53,066 bases of DNA from JAKAGZ01 sp035266865 (GTDB taxonomy: Bacteria; Bacteroidota; Ignavibacteria; Ignavibacteriales; Ignavibacteriaceae), in contig DATFMR010000165.1 in the NCBI GenBank assembly GCA_035266865.1, forward strand, positions 1 through 53,066. The letters run 5' to 3'. Made by a program: the position numbers and the translations under genes. Positions 17,860-27,943 of this stretch are shown one piece after another; the first letter of the stretch is position 1, and every line of letters begins with the position of its first letter. Below the pieces are notes generated by a model that worked only from the letters and a program-made list of their open reading frames with translations, had not been told where the DNA came from and did not search any database.

Positions 17860-18823
17860 ATTCTTAAAATACGATGAAGCTATCCTTCAAAAAAATGATT
17901 GGGATAAATTTGTTGACCAATCTGATAACGGGACAATGTTCCATAAAAAAAAATTCCTTTCCTATCATCCTAAAAATAGATTTACAGATTCTTCTCTCAT
18001 CGTAATGAAAAATGGGAAACTATTTTCAGTTTTGCCTGCAATAGAAGTAGAAAGCGAAGGAAAGAAAGTATTAAATTCTCACGGAGGCGCATCTTACGGC
18101 GGATTTGTATATAAAACTGATTTGAATCTAAGAGATGCTTTTTCTCTTGCTGAAGGGTTAATCGATTTTGGAAAAACAAATAAAATTGACAGGATTCAAT
18201 TAACTCTTCCACCGATAATTTACGAGACAAAGTATTCAAACTATATTGATTTTGCTTTGCTTAAAAATGGATTCGATTATTTGAAGAGAGAAATTTCCAG
18301 TATTGTTCAGCTCGATATTGAAAGAGAAAAATTACTTTCAACATATCGTGCAGAAGCCAGGACAGCAGTGAACAAATCAATTAAAAAAGGTGTGGAGATT
18401 AAAGAATGCGATAATTACGATGAATATTACGAAATTCTAAAAAAGAATTTGAAACTAAGACATAATGTTAATCCAACGCACACAATTGAAGAGTTAAAAA
18501 AGTTAAGCAAAATGTTTCCGAATGAGATAAGACTCTGGGGTGCATTTTTAGAAGATAAACTGATTGCAGGTGTGTGCAATTTTAGTGCAAACAATAGTGT
18601 TGTGCTGGCTTTTTATATCAGCCACGATGAAGATTACCAGGAATACCGCGCAGTGAATCTATTGTTTTATGAAATAATGAAAAAATACCAGGATGAAAGA
18701 TTTCATTTCTTAGATTTTGGGATATTTACTGTTAATATGGATCCCAACTGGGGGCTTGCAAGATTCAAAGAAAATTTTGGTGCAAGGGGAATTTTCAGAG
18801 ATACTTTATTTAAAGATATTTAA
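17852..18823 (+). CDS. FemAB/GNAT-like N-acyltransferase
   Basis: This 323-residue soluble protein has the double-GNAT layout of FemAB-related transferases. Residues 1-160 contain LNSHGGASYGGFV. Residues 165-300 contain YRAEARTAVNKSIKKG, the cofactor-side RLWGAFLEDKLIAGV strand pair and the EYRAVNLLFYEIMKKY helix. Relatives attach amino acids or acyl groups to cell-wall precursors or sugars. Within a glycan cluster, acylation of an amino sugar is the likeliest role. It shares a TAATG stop/start with the next gene. Confidence 0.78.
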   Translation: MFEFLKYDEAILQKNDWDKFVDQSDNGTMFHKKKFLSYHPKNRFTDSSLIVMKNGKLFSVLPAIEVESEGKKVLNSHGGASYGGFVYKTDLNLRDAFSLAEGLIDFGKTNKIDRIQLTLPPIIYETKYSNYIDFALLKNGFDYLKREISSIVQLDIEREKLLSTYRAEARTAVNKSIKKGVEIKECDNYDEYYEILKKNLKLRHNVNPTHTIEELKKLSKMFPNEIRLWGAFLEDKLIAGVCNFSANNSVVLAFYISHDEDYQEYRAVNLLFYEIMKKYQDERFHFLDFGIFTVNMDPNWGLARFKENFGARGIFRDTLFKDI

Positions 18824-19899
18824 TGTTGAAAATTTTACACATCGCACCGCAAAATTACGCTGGTGTTCCGTATGATTTTTATCAAATGCACAATAAATGC
18901 GGTGATTATTCAAGGATAATTACTCTGCATAAAAATCCTCTCGATTTTCCCGAAGATATTTGTCTCAATCTGCCTATTCCGCAATTTAGTCTGGCAAAAA
19001 AATGGCGGACTAAAAAAATGAGTGATATTGAAAAAGACGGTACCACTAATGCAAAATATTTCCAGCCAAAAAATATTTTAGAAATTTTGTACTTCCGGTG
19101 TATTGATTTCTCCCGCAAAGATAAAATAGAAGAAGTCATTGAAAAATATGAACTCGATAAATTCGATATAATCCATTTTGATTCCGGGCTGGATTTTTAC
19201 AGGAACGCTTCACAGGCGCTGAAATGGAAAAAGCTTGGTAAAAAAATTGTGTGCTGCTATTACGGAAGCGATCTGCGAATAAGGGGAATCATTAAAGAGT
19301 TGGACGATATCTCTGATCTTAATATTACTTCAGAATATGACCACCTTGCTATGAAAAGTGATCTTGAATATTTATTCTATCCTTATGATTCTTCAGAATT
19401 ACCTGAATTGAACAACCAGGAAAATGAAATTGTTACAATTGTTCATTCACCAACTAACAGAAAATACAAAGGGACAGAATTAATCGTAAACGTAATTGAA
19501 AAAATTAAAAAAGAGAGAAAAATAAATTTTATATTATTAGAGAATGAAAAAAGAAGTAAGGTGCTTGAAGAAAAAAGCAAATGCAATATTTGCATTGACC
19601 AGGTGGGGGGAAGAATGGGTGGAACAGGTTACGGTAAAGCTGGAATTGAGACACTTGCAATGGGAATTCCAACAGTTACCAATATGACGAAAGAATATTC
19701 GGATTGGCTACCTGAAAATCCATTTGTTGTAGCAAATAATGAATCAGAATTATATGATAAATTAATTGAGCTAATTGATAACAAAGAACTTAGTATACAA
19801 ATCGGTAAAAGTGGCAAAGCCTGGACTGAAAAATATCACGGTTTTGAAAATGTTAATAAAAATCTGAAAGAACTTTATAAAAATAATAATATCATTTAA
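18823..19899 (+). CDS. Glycosyltransferase, GT4-like
   Basis: This 358-residue protein begins MLKILHIAPQNYAGVPYDFY, resembling the N-terminal Rossmann domain of GT-B enzymes. The C-terminal domain has VHSPTNRKYKGTELIVNVI and GTGYGKAGIETLAMGIPTVT, in place of the usual E-x7-E block, then TKEYSDWLPENPFVVAN. It probably transfers a nucleotide-activated sugar to a lipid-linked acceptor at the cytoplasmic membrane. Both ends overlap neighbours in TAATG, so it is tightly coupled within the glycan operon. The family is a moderately confident call; the sugar is unknown. Confidence 0.75.
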   Translation: MLKILHIAPQNYAGVPYDFYQMHNKCGDYSRIITLHKNPLDFPEDICLNLPIPQFSLAKKWRTKKMSDIEKDGTTNAKYFQPKNILEILYFRCIDFSRKDKIEEVIEKYELDKFDIIHFDSGLDFYRNASQALKWKKLGKKIVCCYYGSDLRIRGIIKELDDISDLNITSEYDHLAMKSDLEYLFYPYDSSELPELNNQENEIVTIVHSPTNRKYKGTELIVNVIEKIKKERKINFILLENEKRSKVLEEKSKCNICIDQVGGRMGGTGYGKAGIETLAMGIPTVTNMTKEYSDWLPENPFVVANNESELYDKLIELIDNKELSIQIGKSGKAWTEKYHGFENVNKNLKELYKNNNII

Positions 19900-21320
19900 T
19901 GCCTGAGAAAAGCTTAACAAAGTCAGTCGCATGGTACAGCCTGGGGAATATATTTATCAGGTCGTTAAGTTTTATTCTTCTTCCTTTATATTCCAATTTA
20001 ATTCCCACAAAAGAATTTGGCAATTACGCTTTACTATTGTCAATTTATGCAATTGCCTCCGTCTTTTATCAGTTCGGAATGCATGGAGCATTTAATAAAT
20101 ATTTTATAGCTGCAAGGTCGGATAAAAGAAGAATAATGGTTTTCTCAACCATTTTGAACTTTGTAATTTTATCAGGAATAATTTTAACAGTTCTGTTCTT
20201 CATTTTTGCTTACCAGGTTTCTATAATGATTTTCGGCGACACAAATTTTGTTTACTTATTGAAACTGATTTTTGCAGCCTTGTTTATAGAAACTTTGACT
20301 TTCTATATCCTTTTCTTATTAAAGACAAAAGAGGAATCTAAAAAGGCGGTAACATACTCTGCAATCGGTGCAATATTTAATTTGGTACTTAATATCCTGT
20401 TTGTTTATTTTCTCAAACTTTCGGTATCGGGTATTATTCTTGCTCAATTAATTTCAAGCTCTATTTTATTGATTCTTCTTATCGGCACAATTAAAGACGA
20501 TTACATATTCAAAATAGATAAAGACCTTTTAAAAGGATTACTTAAATTTTCCTATCCGCTGGCGATAGCCGGACTATTTTCTTCCGCTGTCGATGTTGCC
20601 GACAGGTTTATTCTTAATGATTTACTTGGAAGAGAACAGGTGGGTATATACAGTTTCGCTTACAGAATAGCTCTTGTGATGAATGTATTTGTGATTTCTT
20701 TCAGGTCAGCTTGGAGTCCGCATTCACTTAATCTATTTTATTCAAAGGATTATAAAGCTTCATTCGGGAAAACATTAAGCCGACTTGTTGCAGTGAGCTG
20801 TATTTTACTCCTTGCAGTTTCATTGTTTGCCGGCTACTTATTTGAAATCAGGATATTTGATTTTGCGTTTTTTAATTCCTCTTATAAACCTGGAATTATA
20901 ATTTTGCCGCTGGTGATTATCGGGTATATATTCAGTGGTATTTCATCTTTTTACTCAGTATATCCATATATTGCAAATAAGAGTTATCATTTCCTGATTT
21001 CAGATTTTATTGCCCTTGGTACGAATATAATTCTAAACTTTATTTTGATTCCGCAACTTGGATTGCTTGGCGCTGCCTTTGCAACTGCAATAGGATTTTT
21101 ATTCGGGGCAACTTACCTGTTCTTTATTTCGCGTGAGCAGATTAAAATTGATTACCAGACGAAGAATTTGACAATTATTATTATGTCGGCATTATTGTTT
21201 TTATTAATAGGGCTAAACGTTAAAAATATTTATGTTGATATTGCAATGGTTGGAGCTTATTTATTTACTTTGCATAAAGTAGTGAAATTAAAAATAAGCG
21301 GACTTTTTAAATTATCATAG
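19899..21320 (+). CDS. Wzx-type flippase / polysaccharide biosynthesis protein (MOP superfamily)
   Basis: This 473-residue protein has about 12-14 membrane helices. The N-terminal block SVAWYSLGNIFIRSLSF and the ISFRSAWSPHSLNLFY segment are typical of the Wzx/PST group of the MOP exporter superfamily. It would flip undecaprenyl-linked oligosaccharide to the periplasmic face. Its start overlaps the stop of the upstream glycosyltransferase (TAATG). Its 3' end overlaps that of the convergent glycosyltransferase by 6 nt. No Wzy polymerase is obvious beside it. Confidence 0.88.
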   Translation: MPEKSLTKSVAWYSLGNIFIRSLSFILLPLYSNLIPTKEFGNYALLLSIYAIASVFYQFGMHGAFNKYFIAARSDKRRIMVFSTILNFVILSGIILTVLFFIFAYQVSIMIFGDTNFVYLLKLIFAALFIETLTFYILFLLKTKEESKKAVTYSAIGAIFNLVLNILFVYFLKLSVSGIILAQLISSSILLILLIGTIKDDYIFKIDKDLLKGLLKFSYPLAIAGLFSSAVDVADRFILNDLLGREQVGIYSFAYRIALVMNVFVISFRSAWSPHSLNLFYSKDYKASFGKTLSRLVAVSCILLLAVSLFAGYLFEIRIFDFAFFNSSYKPGIIILPLVIIGYIFSGISSFYSVYPYIANKSYHFLISDFIALGTNIILNFILIPQLGLLGAAFATAIGFLFGATYLFFISREQIKIDYQTKNLTIIIMSALLFLLIGLNVKNIYVDIAMVGAYLFTLHKVVKLKISGLFKLS

Positions 21321-22442
21321 ACCTGAAATTAGACTCAACAATTTTTGTGATTCAGTCTCCCAGTTTTTATTTCTCTCAATTTCCATTCTTCCGTTTTTTG
21401 AATGTTCGAGATATAAAGTCTTGTCATTTAAATATTTCTCAATTAATTTGACAATTTCATCTTTATTGTCAGGATCTGCCAGGAATCCAAAATTGTCAGC
21501 TTTCATTTCATCTCTGATTGGTTTTACATCTGTAAAAATGAAGGGTTTGCCGCACGCCATATATTCAAATATTTTAATCGGCAGTGAATTATTATAGATA
21601 TAATTTCTTTTGCGTAGATCAAAGCAAATATGAACGTCTGCAAGATTTTCGGAGATATTTTTATATTCAGTCCATTCTCTTAACTCAATCTGAATCGATT
21701 TTTTGTTTCTTATAATATTATTAAACTCATTTTCTTCATTCTTACTCTGGAATTTACCGACCAATCTTAGCTTAATTTGCAAACCCGGATGTGCATCGGC
21801 TAATTTTTCAGCAACATGTAAAAGTTCAATAATTCCACGACTAAAATTAATTAATCCCGCGTAACAAAGAATCAATTCATCCTTTATCGGGGTGGGGGAA
21901 TATCTAAAATACTTTATAACTGGATAATACCTTATTATTATCTTCCTCTTAAACGGTGAAATTATCTTATATCTATTTAATTTCGATTTTTCACCGGAAA
22001 TAATAGAATCACATTTGTTTGTTAGAAAAATGTTACCGGCAAACAAGCTGAGATAATTAAGTATCTTGAGAATACCTGATTTTTTAAAAGCAACATTTTC
22101 AGGGTACCATTCAGTAACATCTGAAACTATTTTACATTTATTATTGTCAGTCTTTTTATATTTGTAAGCAGGTATGATTGCTGATACTTCCGGGCAGATT
22201 ATCAAATCGGGCTTAAACTCTCTAATAAGTGAAAAAAGCCTGTTCAGTTTTTCTTTTCTGCTTAATGTATCGTCAGAAAATCCTTTGATAAAGACATTCT
22301 CTTTTTTAATTGAAATGTTTTCGGTTGAACAGAAAATTACAGTATCATATCCGTTGGAAGAAATACTTATTGCAAATTTCCAGAAAATTCTCTCATCAAG
22401 AGGAGGATGTCCCGTTGTTACTAAAGCTACTTTTTTAATCAT
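21315..22442 (-). CDS. Glycosyltransferase family 4
   Basis: This 375-residue GT-B protein has the N-terminal motif VALVTTGHPPLDERIFWK, the C-terminal domain start LILCYAGLINFSRGI, and the donor-binding block PIKIFEYMACGKPFIFTD with the spaced glutamates of GT4 (about residues 285-305). It is a retaining sugar transferase acting on nucleotide sugars. It is the only minus-strand gene in this glycan cluster and lies divergent, with only 40 nt, from the GT9 gene, so the two probably share a promoter region. Confidence 0.88.
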   Translation of the reverse strand: MIKKVALVTTGHPPLDERIFWKFAISISSNGYDTVIFCSTENISIKKENVFIKGFSDDTLSRKEKLNRLFSLIREFKPDLIICPEVSAIIPAYKYKKTDNNKCKIVSDVTEWYPENVAFKKSGILKILNYLSLFAGNIFLTNKCDSIISGEKSKLNRYKIISPFKRKIIIRYYPVIKYFRYSPTPIKDELILCYAGLINFSRGIIELLHVAEKLADAHPGLQIKLRLVGKFQSKNEENEFNNIIRNKKSIQIELREWTEYKNISENLADVHICFDLRKRNYIYNNSLPIKIFEYMACGKPFIFTDVKPIRDEMKADNFGFLADPDNKDEIVKLIEKYLNDKTLYLEHSKNGRMEIERNKNWETESQKLLSLISGL

Positions 22443-22482
22443 ACTGTAATCTAATAAATATTAAAATTTTATTGCTCGATTT

Positions 22483-23484
22483 ATGAAGAATCCCAGAATA
22501 TTAATAGTCAGACCTGACAGGATAGGAGATGTGGTTCTCTCAACTCATCTTCCGCGGGAAATAAGAAGAAAATATCCCGATTCTTATATCAGTGTTCTTT
22601 TAAGAGAATACACAAAAGACATCTATTCCGGAAATCCCAAAGTTAACTCAATAATTACAATAGATAATAAATCGTGGATTACTTTAGCAAAAGAGATCAG
22701 AAAGCAAAAATTTGATATAGCAATTACTCTTATTCCAACGGAAAAATTAAACTGGATACTTTTTCTTGCGGGAATAAAAAACAGGATCGGGGTAGGGCAC
22801 AAGTTTTACCAGTTTGTTACTAATTCAAAAAGTGTTTTCAGGCGAAAATATAAACCCCTCCGTCATGAAGCTGATTATTGCGCCGATCATTTAAGGAAAC
22901 TCGGAATAGAAGTTGAAAATCTCGATTCAGAAATTTACCTGAATGATGATGAAATAAATAAGAAGAATGATTTTAAAAGCTCTGTATGTCCTGCCGGAGA
23001 AAAACTGATTGGAATTAATTCAACCAGTGGAAACTCAGCACCAAATATGCCTGCGGATGAATATAAAAAACTTACTGAAAAATTATTAACAGTAAAGGAT
23101 TTAAGAGTTGCAATTACTGACCTGGACCCTCCTGAAGTGTTAAGAAATATTCCGGGTATAGTTTATCCTAATATTGACAAAAAACTGAGCGAAGCAATTG
23201 TAAATTTTGCTGCACTTGATTGGTTAATTTCATCCAGTACCGGACCAATGCATATAGCAGCAGCTCTTAAAATTCCGACTATATCACTTTTTTGCCCGCT
23301 TCCGGCTAGTTCACCGGGTCTCTGGTCTCCCAAAGGAAATTCTTCATTAATTATTTTACCGGCAGAAAATTACTGTCAGAACTCCTGTCCAGGCGATCCT
23401 AAGCTATGTAGTTTTGAAGGGAGCGGTGGAATAGATGCAGAAATAGTATTTAGAAATGTAAAAGAAAAATTAAATTTTCAATGA
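22483..23484 (+). CDS. Glycosyltransferase family 9 (heptosyltransferase-like)
   Basis: This 333-residue GT-B protein opens RILIVRPDRIGDVVLSTHLP, the GT9 signature. The C-terminal donor site STGPMHIAAALKIPTISLF follows, then PLPASSPGLWSPKG. Family members (WaaF/WaaC/RfaQ) add heptose to LPS inner core on the cytoplasmic side. The exact acceptor cannot be read. It overlaps the glycerate kinase gene in ATGA, an unexpected coupling of an LPS gene to central metabolism. Confidence 0.88.
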   Translation: MKNPRILIVRPDRIGDVVLSTHLPREIRRKYPDSYISVLLREYTKDIYSGNPKVNSIITIDNKSWITLAKEIRKQKFDIAITLIPTEKLNWILFLAGIKNRIGVGHKFYQFVTNSKSVFRRKYKPLRHEADYCADHLRKLGIEVENLDSEIYLNDDEINKKNDFKSSVCPAGEKLIGINSTSGNSAPNMPADEYKKLTEKLLTVKDLRVAITDLDPPEVLRNIPGIVYPNIDKKLSEAIVNFAALDWLISSSTGPMHIAAALKIPTISLFCPLPASSPGLWSPKGNSSLIILPAENYCQNSCPGDPKLCSFEGSGGIDAEIVFRNVKEKLNFQ

Positions 23485-24605
23485 AAAAAATTCTGCTTGC
23501 TCCCAATAGTTTTAAAGAATGCTCCGGAGCAACTGAAATATGTAAAATCCTCTCCGAGAAATTAGACACAAATCAGAACATTAAAACCAGGTGTATCCCA
23601 ATATCAGACGGTGGTGATGGATTCCTGGACATTTGTAAAAACCTGTTTAACCTGGACATAATAAATTACCAAGTTTCAACTACTTACAGTAATGACCTTT
23701 TGAATTGTAGAATTGGATATTCTGCGGGAAGTAAGGAAATTTATATTGAATCGGCTGAAGTAATTGGTTTGCATAAAATCCCGGTTGATAAGAGACACCC
23801 TTTGTCCTTAAACTCCAGAGGGTTAGGGGAATTGCTTAAATGTATAATTGATGCCAAACTGGATGTTGATAAAGTAATAATTGGTGTTGGCGGTACCGGG
23901 ACCAGTGATCTTGGGCTTGGACTGTGCTCCGTATTCGGTTTGGAATTAATTGACTTTTTTGACAAAAAAATGGAAGTTATTCCGGATAATTTTTCTACAA
24001 CGGAAAAATTTAATTGGGAAAACACTTCTTTACCTTTTGACATTGAGCTGGTTATGGATGTTAATAATCCGCTGCTGGGGGAAAATGGAGCAGTAAAAAC
24101 CTTTGCCCGGCAAAAAGGAGCCACTACAAGAGAAATTAAAACTTTAGAGCTTGGTTTTACTAAAATTATTAAATTGTTAAAAAACAATAGTTTACTAAAA
24201 GATGATTTATGGCTAAGCGGGGCAGGTGGCGGGCTGGCAGCGGGACTGCAAATTTTCTTTAATGCAAAGCTATTACCGTCTGAAGATTTTATAAAAAGTA
24301 ATCTTTTGGGTAAGCTTGATTTTTCCGATTTTGATTTAATTGTAACCGGCGAGGGAGCATTTAATAATCAAAGTTTGATGAAAAAGGGAGCAGGAGTAAT
24401 ACTTGAAATTTGTGAAGAAAAAAAGATTCCAGTTGCTCTTGTTTGTGGAAAAATAGAAAAGGAATTACTGGAAAAAATGGACAATACAATTTATCCGATT
24501 GAATTAGCCTCGTTTTTCGATGGTGATATGAATAAATCGATTAAAAATTATAAAAATGGTTTGGAATTAGCAGGGGATAAAATTATATCCTTATTAAAAG
24601 TTTAA
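23481..24605 (+). CDS. Glycerate kinase (GlxK/GarK family)
   Basis: This 374-residue protein matches the glycerate 2-kinase family: APNSFKECSGATEICKIL at the N-terminus, PISDGGDGF, GVGGTGTSDLGLG, DVNNPLLGENGA, SGAGGGLAAGLQ, and near the C-terminus TGEGAFNNQS. It phosphorylates D-glycerate with ATP, feeding glycolysis. In the usual TGEGxxDxQ motif the Asp is Asn here, and the following GK is altered. Length and the remaining motifs are normal, so activity is likely but the substrate could differ. Confidence 0.88.
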   Translation: MKKILLAPNSFKECSGATEICKILSEKLDTNQNIKTRCIPISDGGDGFLDICKNLFNLDIINYQVSTTYSNDLLNCRIGYSAGSKEIYIESAEVIGLHKIPVDKRHPLSLNSRGLGELLKCIIDAKLDVDKVIIGVGGTGTSDLGLGLCSVFGLELIDFFDKKMEVIPDNFSTTEKFNWENTSLPFDIELVMDVNNPLLGENGAVKTFARQKGATTREIKTLELGFTKIIKLLKNNSLLKDDLWLSGAGGGLAAGLQIFFNAKLLPSEDFIKSNLLGKLDFSDFDLIVTGEGAFNNQSLMKKGAGVILEICEEKKIPVALVCGKIEKELLEKMDNTIYPIELASFFDGDMNKSIKNYKNGLELAGDKIISLLKV

Positions 24606-24675
24606 CGATAGCCTAATTTTTATTAAATTTAGCCAATAACTCTCAAAATTTAATTTTAAAACTTTCAGGGAATTA

Positions 24676-25515
24676 ATGAAACAGTATCAGGATTTAGTAA
24701 GATTAGTTCTTGAAAACGGGGTAAGGAAACCAAATAGAACCGGCGTAGATACTATTTCATATTTTGGCGCTTTTTACCGGGTTGATCTTTCCGAAGGGTT
24801 TCCATTATTAACAACCAAGGAAATGAAATGGAAATCTCTATTACATGAAGTTTTATGGTATTTATCAGGTGAAGACCATATCAGAAATTTAAGAGAAAAG
24901 ACTAAAATCTGGAATGCCTGGGCTGACGAAGATGGAAATCTTGATACAGCATACGGATATTACTGGCGCCATTTCCCGAGTGCTCAAAAAGATGAAAACG
25001 GGAAGTGGAAGGTAAGGGAAGTTGATCAGATTCAATATGTAATTGATGAGATCAGAAAAAATCCGAACAGCAGGAGACTCGTAGTTTCTGCCTGGGAGCC
25101 GGGAAACGCAACAACAAGTAAACTTCCACCGTGTCACTACACTTATACATTTAACGTTGCAGCCGGCAAATTAAATTGCCATCTTACACAGCGATCAGGC
25201 GATATTGCTCTCGGTATACCATTTAATCTTGCAGCATATTCTCTTTTAACTCAAATAATTGCGCAGGAAACTGATCTTGAACTTGGATTTTTCGCACACA
25301 CGATTGTTGATGCTCATATTTATTATGCAGAAAAAGGTTCGCCGATGGAAAAATATGATCACAGTGAAGGTTTAAAAGAACAACTGAACCGCGAACCTCT
25401 TCCTCTTCCCAAATTAGTAATTGCAAAAAAGCCAATAAATGAATTACAGTTTGAAGATTTCGAAGTTATCGGATACGAGAGCCACGACAAGATAAAATTT
25501 GAGGTAGCTGTGTGA
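24676..25515 (+). CDS. thyA: Thymidylate synthase
   Basis: This 279-residue enzyme methylates dUMP to dTMP using 5,10-methylene-tetrahydrofolate, producing dihydrofolate. It shows LRFPL-like block EGFPLLTTKEM, the active-site Cys153 in LPPCHY, the phosphate-binding QRSGDIALGIPFN, and the C-terminal DAHIYYA segment. It leads a thyA-folA-mutL operon: its stop overlaps the GTG start of folA, which recycles the dihydrofolate it makes. Confidence 0.98.
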   Translation: MKQYQDLVRLVLENGVRKPNRTGVDTISYFGAFYRVDLSEGFPLLTTKEMKWKSLLHEVLWYLSGEDHIRNLREKTKIWNAWADEDGNLDTAYGYYWRHFPSAQKDENGKWKVREVDQIQYVIDEIRKNPNSRRLVVSAWEPGNATTSKLPPCHYTYTFNVAAGKLNCHLTQRSGDIALGIPFNLAAYSLLTQIIAQETDLELGFFAHTIVDAHIYYAEKGSPMEKYDHSEGLKEQLNREPLPLPKLVIAKKPINELQFEDFEVIGYESHDKIKFEVAV

Positions 25516-25991
25516 GGATCATAATCATTTCTGCTATTGCACAAAACAGGGTAATTGGAAAATCTAACGGGGAAATGCCCTGGCACGTAAAGGAAGAATT
25601 TCAGCATTTTAAAAATACAACTCTCGGTTTTCCAATTATTATGGGAAGAAAAACTTTTGAAACTTTGGGAAAACCACTAAAGGGCAGAACAAACATTATT
25701 ATTACAAGGAAAACCGGACTGGAATATCCATTTGAAGAAGTTAAAATATTTCATAGCTTAAAGGATTCATATACATTTTGTGAAAATGAAAAATCTGAAA
25801 AAGCATTTGTAATCGGCGGAGGCGAAATTTATAGACAGGCATTGGATACTGCCGATGAAATGATACTTTCTTTTATGAAATTTAAAGCCGAAGGGGACGT
25901 ATATTTCCCTGATTTCAATGAGAATGAGTGGAGAGTTGAATCAAAAGAAGATAGAGAACAGTTTGAAATACGAAGGTACATAAGAAATTAA
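25512..25991 (+). CDS. folA: Dihydrofolate reductase
   Basis: This 159-residue protein has the DHFR layout: IISAIAQNRVIGKSNGEMPW at the N-terminus with the adenine/folate-binding region, IIMGRKTFETLG, LKGRTNIIITR, and AFVIGGGEIYRQAL for NADPH. It reduces dihydrofolate to tetrahydrofolate with NADPH. Translation starts with GTG inside the thyA stop (GTGA), and mutL follows with no gap. Length is typical. Confidence 0.97.
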   Translation: MRIIIISAIAQNRVIGKSNGEMPWHVKEEFQHFKNTTLGFPIIMGRKTFETLGKPLKGRTNIIITRKTGLEYPFEEVKIFHSLKDSYTFCENEKSEKAFVIGGGEIYRQALDTADEMILSFMKFKAEGDVYFPDFNENEWRVESKEDREQFEIRRYIRN

Positions 25992-27854
25992 ATGACAAAT
26001 AAAAAAATAAAAATATTACCGGATAACATTGCGAACAAAATTGCTGCCGGCGAAGTAGTTCAAAGGCCTGAATCAGTGGTAAAAGAATTGATGGAAAACG
26101 CTATTGACGCTGATGCAAACAAAATTGAAGTGATTGTAAAAAGAGCCGGTAAAACTTTAATACAGGTTTTTGATAATGGAAGCGGTATGAATGAAGAAGA
26201 TGCTGTCCTTTCAATTCAGAAGCATGCTACAAGCAAAATTACAGCTTATGAGGATCTTGAAGCAATAAAAACTCTTGGATTCAGGGGTGAAGCGTTAAGT
26301 TCAATTGCAGCTGTAAGTCAGCTTGAAATAAGGACGGAAACCAAGGAAGAGGAACTTGGAACCTTAATCAGAATGGATGATTCAGAAAATTTAATTAAAG
26401 AAAAAGGCTCATATCCAAAAGGGACATCCATTTCGGTTAAAAATATTTTTTATAACACTCCTGCAAGGAGGAATTTTCTTAAAACCGATGCAACCGAAAT
26501 CAGGCATATAATTGATACGTTCAACAAAATTTCTTTGAGCTACCCCGGAATTCATTTTAAATTTTATCACGATGATGAAATAACTATCGATTATCCTGCC
26601 GGCTCCCTGGAAGAAAGGATAAAAAAAGTTTTCGCGGATAATATGCTTGATGCGCTTGTTCCGGTTGAAGAAAAAACTGAATATATAAGTCTTACTGGCT
26701 TTATCGGCAAACCGAGCATGCTTAAAAAAAGCAAAGGTGAGCAATATTTATTTCTTAACCGTCGTTATGTTTCCAGCAAGCAAATTAACCATGCTGTTTT
26801 TTCTGCGTACGAAAATATCCTTGAAAAAGGAGATTACCCGTTTTTTATTCTCTTTCTGGAAGTTGATCCGCACAAAATTGATGTTAATGTTCATCCAAGT
26901 AAACTTGAAGTAAAATTTGAGGATGAAAAAAACATTTACAATTTTGTAATGGCAGTCATCAAAAAGAGTCTCGGTACACACGATCTTGTTCCATCAATGA
27001 TGTTTACGGATGTAACTGATGAAACCGAAAAACTAAGATTCAACCACTTTAACAAAGTAAATAAAGATGACTTCAGTGACAGACCGGCATTTGAAACTCA
27101 AAGAAGCGGAAGTGAAAAAAGAATTACTGATAATGAAATTGATATGATATTCAGTTCAATTCCGGATGATATAATTACTCCTGCTTCTTCTGAAAAAGTT
27201 ACAATGCCATTCGACAAAACTGAAGAGAGTGAAGTGTATCACAAAGTAAGCAGGGAAGAAGGCGAAATTACTCCGGAGGTTGATTCGCCTTTTATCATTC
27301 AGCTTCACAACAAATATATTTTATCGCAAATTAAAACAGGATTGATGATCATTGATCAGCATGTTGCACACGAGAGAATTTTATACGAAAAAGCTTTAAA
27401 AAGATTCGATGTTAATATGCCGTTTTCCCAGCAACTGCTATTTCCCAGAAAAATGACTCTTGATCCCGGTACTTATGGAATTGTAAAAGAACTACAGAAT
27501 TATTTAAGCAAACTCGGATTTGCAATTAAATTTCTCAGTAAAAATTCAATAATTATTGAAGGCGTTCCGGAAGATGTTAAACAGGGTTCAGAAGAAAAAA
27601 TTCTTCTTGAATTGATTGACGAGTATCTTACAAATCAAAGAGAAAAAAAACTTGAGGACAGGGATAATATTGCAAAATCATATTCTTGCAAAACGGCAAT
27701 TAAAGCCGGAGACAAATTAACCGACAGGGAAATGCGACTTTTGATAGATCAGCTTTTTGCTACATCGATGCCTTATGTTTGTCCGCATGGGAGACCGATA
27801 CTGGTAAAAATTTCGCTCGATGAATTTGACAGGAGGTTCGGAAGAACAAGTTAG
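25992..27854 (+). CDS. mutL: DNA mismatch repair protein MutL (endonuclease type)
   Basis: This 620-residue protein has a GHKL ATPase at residues 1-330 (AAGEVVQRPESVVKELMENA, DNGSGM, GFRGEALSSI) and a flexible linker (about 345-430). The C-terminal dimerisation/endonuclease domain holds D455-Q-H-V-x2-E-x4-E, SCKTAIKAG and CPHGRP (C597). The metal-binding motif means this MutL nicks DNA itself, as in organisms lacking MutH. It starts immediately after the folA stop codon. MutS is not in this window. Confidence 0.97.
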   Translation: MTNKKIKILPDNIANKIAAGEVVQRPESVVKELMENAIDADANKIEVIVKRAGKTLIQVFDNGSGMNEEDAVLSIQKHATSKITAYEDLEAIKTLGFRGEALSSIAAVSQLEIRTETKEEELGTLIRMDDSENLIKEKGSYPKGTSISVKNIFYNTPARRNFLKTDATEIRHIIDTFNKISLSYPGIHFKFYHDDEITIDYPAGSLEERIKKVFADNMLDALVPVEEKTEYISLTGFIGKPSMLKKSKGEQYLFLNRRYVSSKQINHAVFSAYENILEKGDYPFFILFLEVDPHKIDVNVHPSKLEVKFEDEKNIYNFVMAVIKKSLGTHDLVPSMMFTDVTDETEKLRFNHFNKVNKDDFSDRPAFETQRSGSEKRITDNEIDMIFSSIPDDIITPASSEKVTMPFDKTEESEVYHKVSREEGEITPEVDSPFIIQLHNKYILSQIKTGLMIIDQHVAHERILYEKALKRFDVNMPFSQQLLFPRKMTLDPGTYGIVKELQNYLSKLGFAIKFLSKNSIIIEGVPEDVKQGSEEKILLELIDEYLTNQREKKLEDRDNIAKSYSCKTAIKAGDKLTDREMRLLIDQLFATSMPYVCPHGRPILVKISLDEFDRRFGRTS

Positions 27855-27943
27855 AATAATTATATTTAAATTATTTCTTACAATATCTTAAGCTAAGTAT
27901 CAGAATGAAGAAATAAATTGAAAACCAAAACTCAGGATTTATT

